From positions 1 through 8,103 of the forward strand of contig CADCOF010000142.1 in the NCBI GenBank assembly GCA_902802975.1: 8,103 nucleotides of DNA, in the 5' to 3' direction. Shown one piece after another: positions 6,501 to 8,103 of the stretch. The position numbers and the translations under genes are program-made. This stretch comes from an uncultured Ruminococcus sp. Lineage in GTDB: Bacteria > Bacillota > Clostridia > Oscillospirales > Acutalibacteraceae. The notes beneath the pieces are model-generated. The model did not search any database, had not been told where the DNA came from, and saw only the letters and a list, made by a program, of their open reading frames with translations. Position 1 is the stretch's first letter. Each line of letters starts with the position of its first letter.

Positions 6501-7863
6501 CCTCATCGTAATTCTCAATATTTTCAAAATATTGACTGTTATTAAACGGTGAACCCTCGGGGGTATCAAAACTTTGCATTTCGCCGCTGCCATAGACGTA
6601 AGCTGCACCGCCCTTATATAAAGCCCAGTATACATAGTTACCCATACTGCCGCCATTTATCAGCGTCTGAGCAGTCGGTGCATTTCCGAATTCAATGTGC
6701 AGCTGTTCAAGCTGTGACTCGATTTCGCTGTAATAGTATTCCAATTGTTCTTTGATGTACTCGTCATCGGGGTACATTTCAGATCGTTCGATGAGTTCTC
6801 TCATATAATCATCTGTCATGCACAGATTGATAAACTGCTCTTTCGTACCGCCGAAGAAAATATACATATTTTCATTAACGTTTCCCAAGCCGCTCATGCC
6901 AATGCTTGTGACAGTATCCGCTATTTCCAGATAATGATAATCGAAGTAATCAAAAGCATGATCATTGATACCGGTAACGCCGTTTTCGACAACAATTTCA
7001 TTTATGAGAATATCATAATCTGCAATTGCATCGTTTACATCAATACTGTCGAAATCAGTCATTTCGCCGTATCCATATATATACAGAATGCCGCTTTCGT
7101 GCAGCTCCCAGAACACGTTATCTCCGCACTGACCGTTAGCGGCGGCGAGTGTGTCATCGGTGTCGTGCGTTTTGCAGAACATAAACTGAATGTCGTTATC
7201 GGAAGAGGCTGTTTCGAATATGTAATACATATCCTGCGAATTGTAATAATTGCCTGCGCCATAGCAAACAACGTTCTTCAAACCGGTGCAGTGTTCAAAT
7301 GCGTACATCGAATAGAAAATATACGGCATTTTTATTCTTTCAATATTCCTGCACTCGCCGAACGCCCTGTCGCCGATGGTATGAACGCTTGCGGGAATGT
7401 TAATATTTTTTAAGCTTGTGCAGCCGTAGAACGCTTCTACATCAATACATTCCAAAGTATTGCCAAAGTCTATATCTCTCAAAGATGAGCAGAACCTGAA
7501 CACATTTGATTCGATACTTGTGACGCCGTCTTCTATAACTACTCCGATAACAGGTTCATACATCAAAAATTCGTTTCCGGTAATAGCACCCGTACCGTAA
7601 AAATAGAGCATACCGTTTTCATATAGTTCCCACGTAACATTATCACAGGTACCTTGCCTGATAAGCTGCGATGTTTCTGTTTCATGTGTGCGGGTTTGCG
7701 CCGGCGGCTGCACGTTAACGTCGATTAATGTATAATTTTTTGGGGCTTTTATTATTATGGATTCATAAGGGTTATCTTCATCCAAAGCCGACGCCGGTAA
7801 ACTTACCGTCGAACCAACGATCAAACCGCTGAGCAGCACCGCCATAATACGTTTGTACAACAT
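3574..7863 (-). CDS. Giant secreted BspA-like leucine-rich-repeat protein with C-terminal Ig-like repeats
   Basis: 1429 residues. Start chosen at 7863 because AAAAGGAG (7872-7879) lies 8 bases upstream and a signal peptide follows at once. The frame is open 34 codons further, but that part overlaps the promoter. Domains: (1) Sec signal peptide, residues 1-26, basic start, hydrophobic core, likely cut after PASA. (2) Three W/G-rich modules starting near residues 71, 245 and 406 (WEL...G.LY.YG.G), each followed by an 'EDGV..I...AF' strand; the second carries a charged, probably helical insert (about 351-388). (3) LRR_5/BspA-type array, about 470-970, with many 'IP..VT.IG..AF..C..L' units, three 'GVLFSKD..LL.YP' inserts (from about 571, 744 and 826), and an array-closing 'IYYTGTLDQWNKI' motif (941-953). 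(4) Five Ig-like repeats, 972-1429. No LPxTG, SLH, dockerin, choline-binding or C-terminal membrane segment is seen, so it is predicted to be released or held non-covalently. BspA-like proteins are often adhesins, but the ligand here is unknown. It is transcribed from its own consensus promoter. Confidence 0.93.
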   Translation of the reverse strand: MLYKRIMAVLLSGLIVGSTVSLPASALDEDNPYESIIIKAPKNYTLIDVNVQPPAQTRTHETETSQLIRQGTCDNVTWELYENGMLYFYGTGAITGNEFLMYEPVIGVVIEDGVTSIESNVFRFCSSLRDIDFGNTLECIDVEAFYGCTSLKNINIPASVHTIGDRAFGECRNIERIKMPYIFYSMYAFEHCTGLKNVVCYGAGNYYNSQDMYYIFETASSDNDIQFMFCKTHDTDDTLAAANGQCGDNVFWELHESGILYIYGYGEMTDFDSIDVNDAIADYDILINEIVVENGVTGINDHAFDYFDYHYLEIADTVTSIGMSGLGNVNENMYIFFGGTKEQFINLCMTDDYMRELIERSEMYPDDEYIKEQLEYYYSEIESQLEQLHIEFGNAPTAQTLINGGSMGNYVYWALYKGGAAYVYGSGEMQSFDTPEGSPFNNSQYFENIENYDEETLTNENYVENIIVEDGVSNIGAFAFARCVTACSVDISDTVMSVGEGAFSGCIRMSKITLSPNITSIGSYAFTACSALTNFTVPAAVTEIGEMAFDDCEALTNIDVESGSESFASVNGVLFSKDMTQLLTYPCNKADTSYSIPAGVTTICKGAFSSCNELTAVVVPASVKTIDNYAFEWCRSLSSVTLNDGLETIGIYAFYSSSLNEINIPSSVKRIENRAFYNCSKLVSAALPENLTYFGSRVFGSCGKLKSITIPSCVTTFTDDDIYGCSSLESINAASGNANFTSDDGVLFDKSKTTLIAYPPKKSGETYTIPSEVTTIGSSAFKKGSVVTTINIPASVTTFVNMPFAECSTLVCFNVDEGSDNFASVDGVLYSKDKMSLLRYPANKAGETYTIPADVTKIGREAFKYANNLTSVIIPANVASMGSSAFESCCNITAVEIQNGLTTLSDSAFCDCRSLNSIAIPKSVTKIDGFAFFIDSKLKNIYYTGTLDQWNKITIGSANSSLTSATLHPNSVINYSGISKNTVQLGNYVKLIGAAEGGTGEYTFSYYYKKSSANSWNTKLENTTETATWLKPGYAVPYDIKIVVTDQAGTTAEKIFTVNVDPAPLVNTSTADQKVTLGNAVTIKGAATGGTAPYKYSYYYKKASANNWNTKLTDTTSSTTSFKPGAAVPYEVKVVVKDANDNVTEKIFSVSVKKPLINNSTAAENVDYGSSVKIKGAATGGTAPYKYSYYYKKSSANNWNTKLVNTSSTSTSFKPGAAVPYYVKIVVTDSEGVTAEKIITCTINPAPLENTSTASEDIILGSSISIKGAAAGGAAPYKYSYYYKKSSANNWNTKLESTTSTSTSFKPGAAVPYDIKVVVTDSQGKTEEKIITCKVTKELVNKSAVSESYTFGSSIKIKGAATGGTAPYTYSYYYKKSSVNNWNTKLENTTSTSTSFKPGAAVPYDVKIVVTDAAGKTAEKVFTVQVDMP
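3577..4950 (-). repeat. Five tandem Ig-like repeats (protein-level, about 91 aa each)
   Basis: Repeats in transcription order: 4950-4672, 4671-4399, 4398-4123, 4122-3850 and 3849-3577 (93, 91, 92, 91 and 91 residues). Each begins near 'L.N.S', has 'GAATGGTAPY.YSYYYKK', then 'NNWNTKL', 'FKPGAAVPY' and ends 'KIVVTD..G.T.EK...V'. This is the beta-sandwich pattern of Ig/PKD-like or Y_Y_Y-type extracellular modules. Repeats 2-5 are most alike. The first is more divergent (WLKPGYAVPY, GEYTFSYYY). At DNA level long exact stretches are shared, for example around the SYYYKKSS codons. Confidence 0.9.
4954..6456 (-). other. LRR_5 (BspA-like) repeat domain
   Basis: This segment encodes residues about 470-970 of the giant protein. 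It is built of units of roughly 20-25 residues of the form 'L..I.IP.SVT.IG..AF..C.S', characteristic of BspA/TpLRR-type solenoids. The three 'GVLFSKD..LL.YP' inserts interrupt the solenoid, and the array ends with the YYTGTLDQW motif and a 'N..L..A.LHPN' tail usual at the end of such domains. Confidence 0.85.
7786..7863 (-). other. Signal peptide coding segment
   Basis: Residues 1-26 of the giant protein: MLYKRIM gives a basic n-region, AVLLSGLIVGSTVSL a hydrophobic core, and PASA before LDED an AxA-like cleavage site. There is no lipobox cysteine, so type I signal peptidase cleavage is expected. Confidence 0.88.
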
Positions 7864-7871
7864 TTTTTCAA

Positions 7872-7879
7872 CTCCTTTT
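7872..7879 (-). promoter_or_regulatory. Ribosome-binding site deciding the LRR gene start
   Basis: The - strand reads AAAAGGAG, 8 bases before the ATG whose first base is at 7863. It settles the start against upstream in-frame ATGs at 7965 and 7932, which overlap or lie beside the promoter. Confidence 0.9.
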
Positions 7880-7936
7880 GATTTATTCACTGACACGACA
7901 AACGACTGTCCAATCATGTCACAAATACACATTATG

Positions 7937-7965
7937 ATTATAACATGATCAAAATTTATTGTCAA
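7937..7965 (-). promoter_or_regulatory. Consensus sigma-A promoter of the giant LRR gene
   Basis: On the - strand, TTGACA (7960-7965) and TATAAT (7937-7942) are separated by exactly 17 bases, with a TG one base before the -10 (extended -10). Both hexamers are perfect matches. The expected transcription start is near 7930, giving a leader of about 67 nt before the ATG at 7863. Part of that leader (7892-7920) can form a weak interrupted hairpin. I see no clear operator. Confidence 0.93.
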
Positions 7966-8018
7966 TAAGCATAATTACGCAAAACACGGCTTTTGAATGA
8001 GTTGAAAAAATGGCAACC

Positions 8019-8103
8019 GCAATGTCATCAACTTAAGCTTTCGGTATGCCTCCGGCGGCAAGCCTTTTTGAAAAAAGGCTTGGCGAAAAACTTTGTGATG
8101 CTC
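8019..8103. repeat. Short palindromic (MITE-like) element, copy 2, cut by window end
   Basis: Bases 8022-8103 are identical to bases 1-82, in the same orientation. Three more bases to the left (gca at 8019-8021, i.e. gcaatgtcatc...) extend the match to the inverted end seen at 93-111 in copy 1, so the element edge is probably 8019. The internal hairpin (aagccttttt/aaaaaggctt) is present. The right end lies outside the window. It sits 53 bases upstream of the -35 box of the giant LRR gene. Confidence 0.85.

Noticed and set aside
6745..7413. Open frame of 222 codons on the + strand inside the giant LRR gene
   Set aside because: It is antisense to a clearly coding region with domain repeats. 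Its translation is low-complexity, rich in I/V/H/C, with no recognisable motif, and no convincing ribosome-binding site was found.
7892..7920. Riboswitch or structured leader upstream of the giant LRR gene
   Set aside because: Only short, interrupted pairing (gaca/tgtc and gacat/gtgtc) in a leader of about 67 nt. It is too small and too weak to call.
7864..7965. 34-codon N-terminal extension of the giant LRR protein
   Set aside because: Its ATG overlaps the -35 box. A strong SD and a signal peptide place the true start at 7863.

Overview
The window looks like chromosome from a low-to-mid-GC Gram-positive gut Clostridium, most likely a Ruminococcus or Oscillospiraceae relative. The reasons are a YfmF/YfmH-type M16 peptidase pair, a very large secreted BspA-like leucine-rich-repeat protein ending in 'GGTAPY...YYYKK' Ig-like repeats, strong AAGGAG ribosome-binding sites, a consensus sigma-A promoter, and short palindromic intergenic repeats. 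This assignment is inference from style and gene content, not from a search.

Layout from left to right. Bases 1-111 are a short palindromic element with matching inverted ends, and two hairpins follow it (140-192). On the + strand, 223-2803 holds two M16 peptidase-family genes one base apart: a zinc-motif-less subunit (YfmF-like), then an HxxEH-bearing subunit (YfmH-like). A long bidirectional terminator hairpin (2830-2871) separates them from a convergent histidine-phosphatase gene (2880-3416, - strand). The gap 3417-3573 holds a 7-bp tandem repeat and a stem-loop. Most of the rest (3574-7863, - strand) is one 1429-residue exported protein: signal peptide, three N-terminal W/G-rich modules, a long LRR_5 array, and five Ig-like repeats of about 91 residues. 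It has its own consensus promoter (7937-7965). A second copy of the palindromic element starts at about 8019 and runs off the window; its 82 bases from 8022 are identical to bases 1-82.

The M16 pair probably works as a two-subunit protease: the zinc motif sits in one protein and the Arg/Tyr pair in the other. In Bacillus the related pair is tied to EF-P modification. The phosphatase and the giant surface protein show no clear functional link to that pair. I see no convincing new defence, CRISPR, phage or biosynthetic system. The most notable items are the identical 82-bp direct repeats bracketing about 8 kb, the unusual start region of the first M16 gene, and the design of the giant LRR/Ig-like protein, which has no visible wall anchor.
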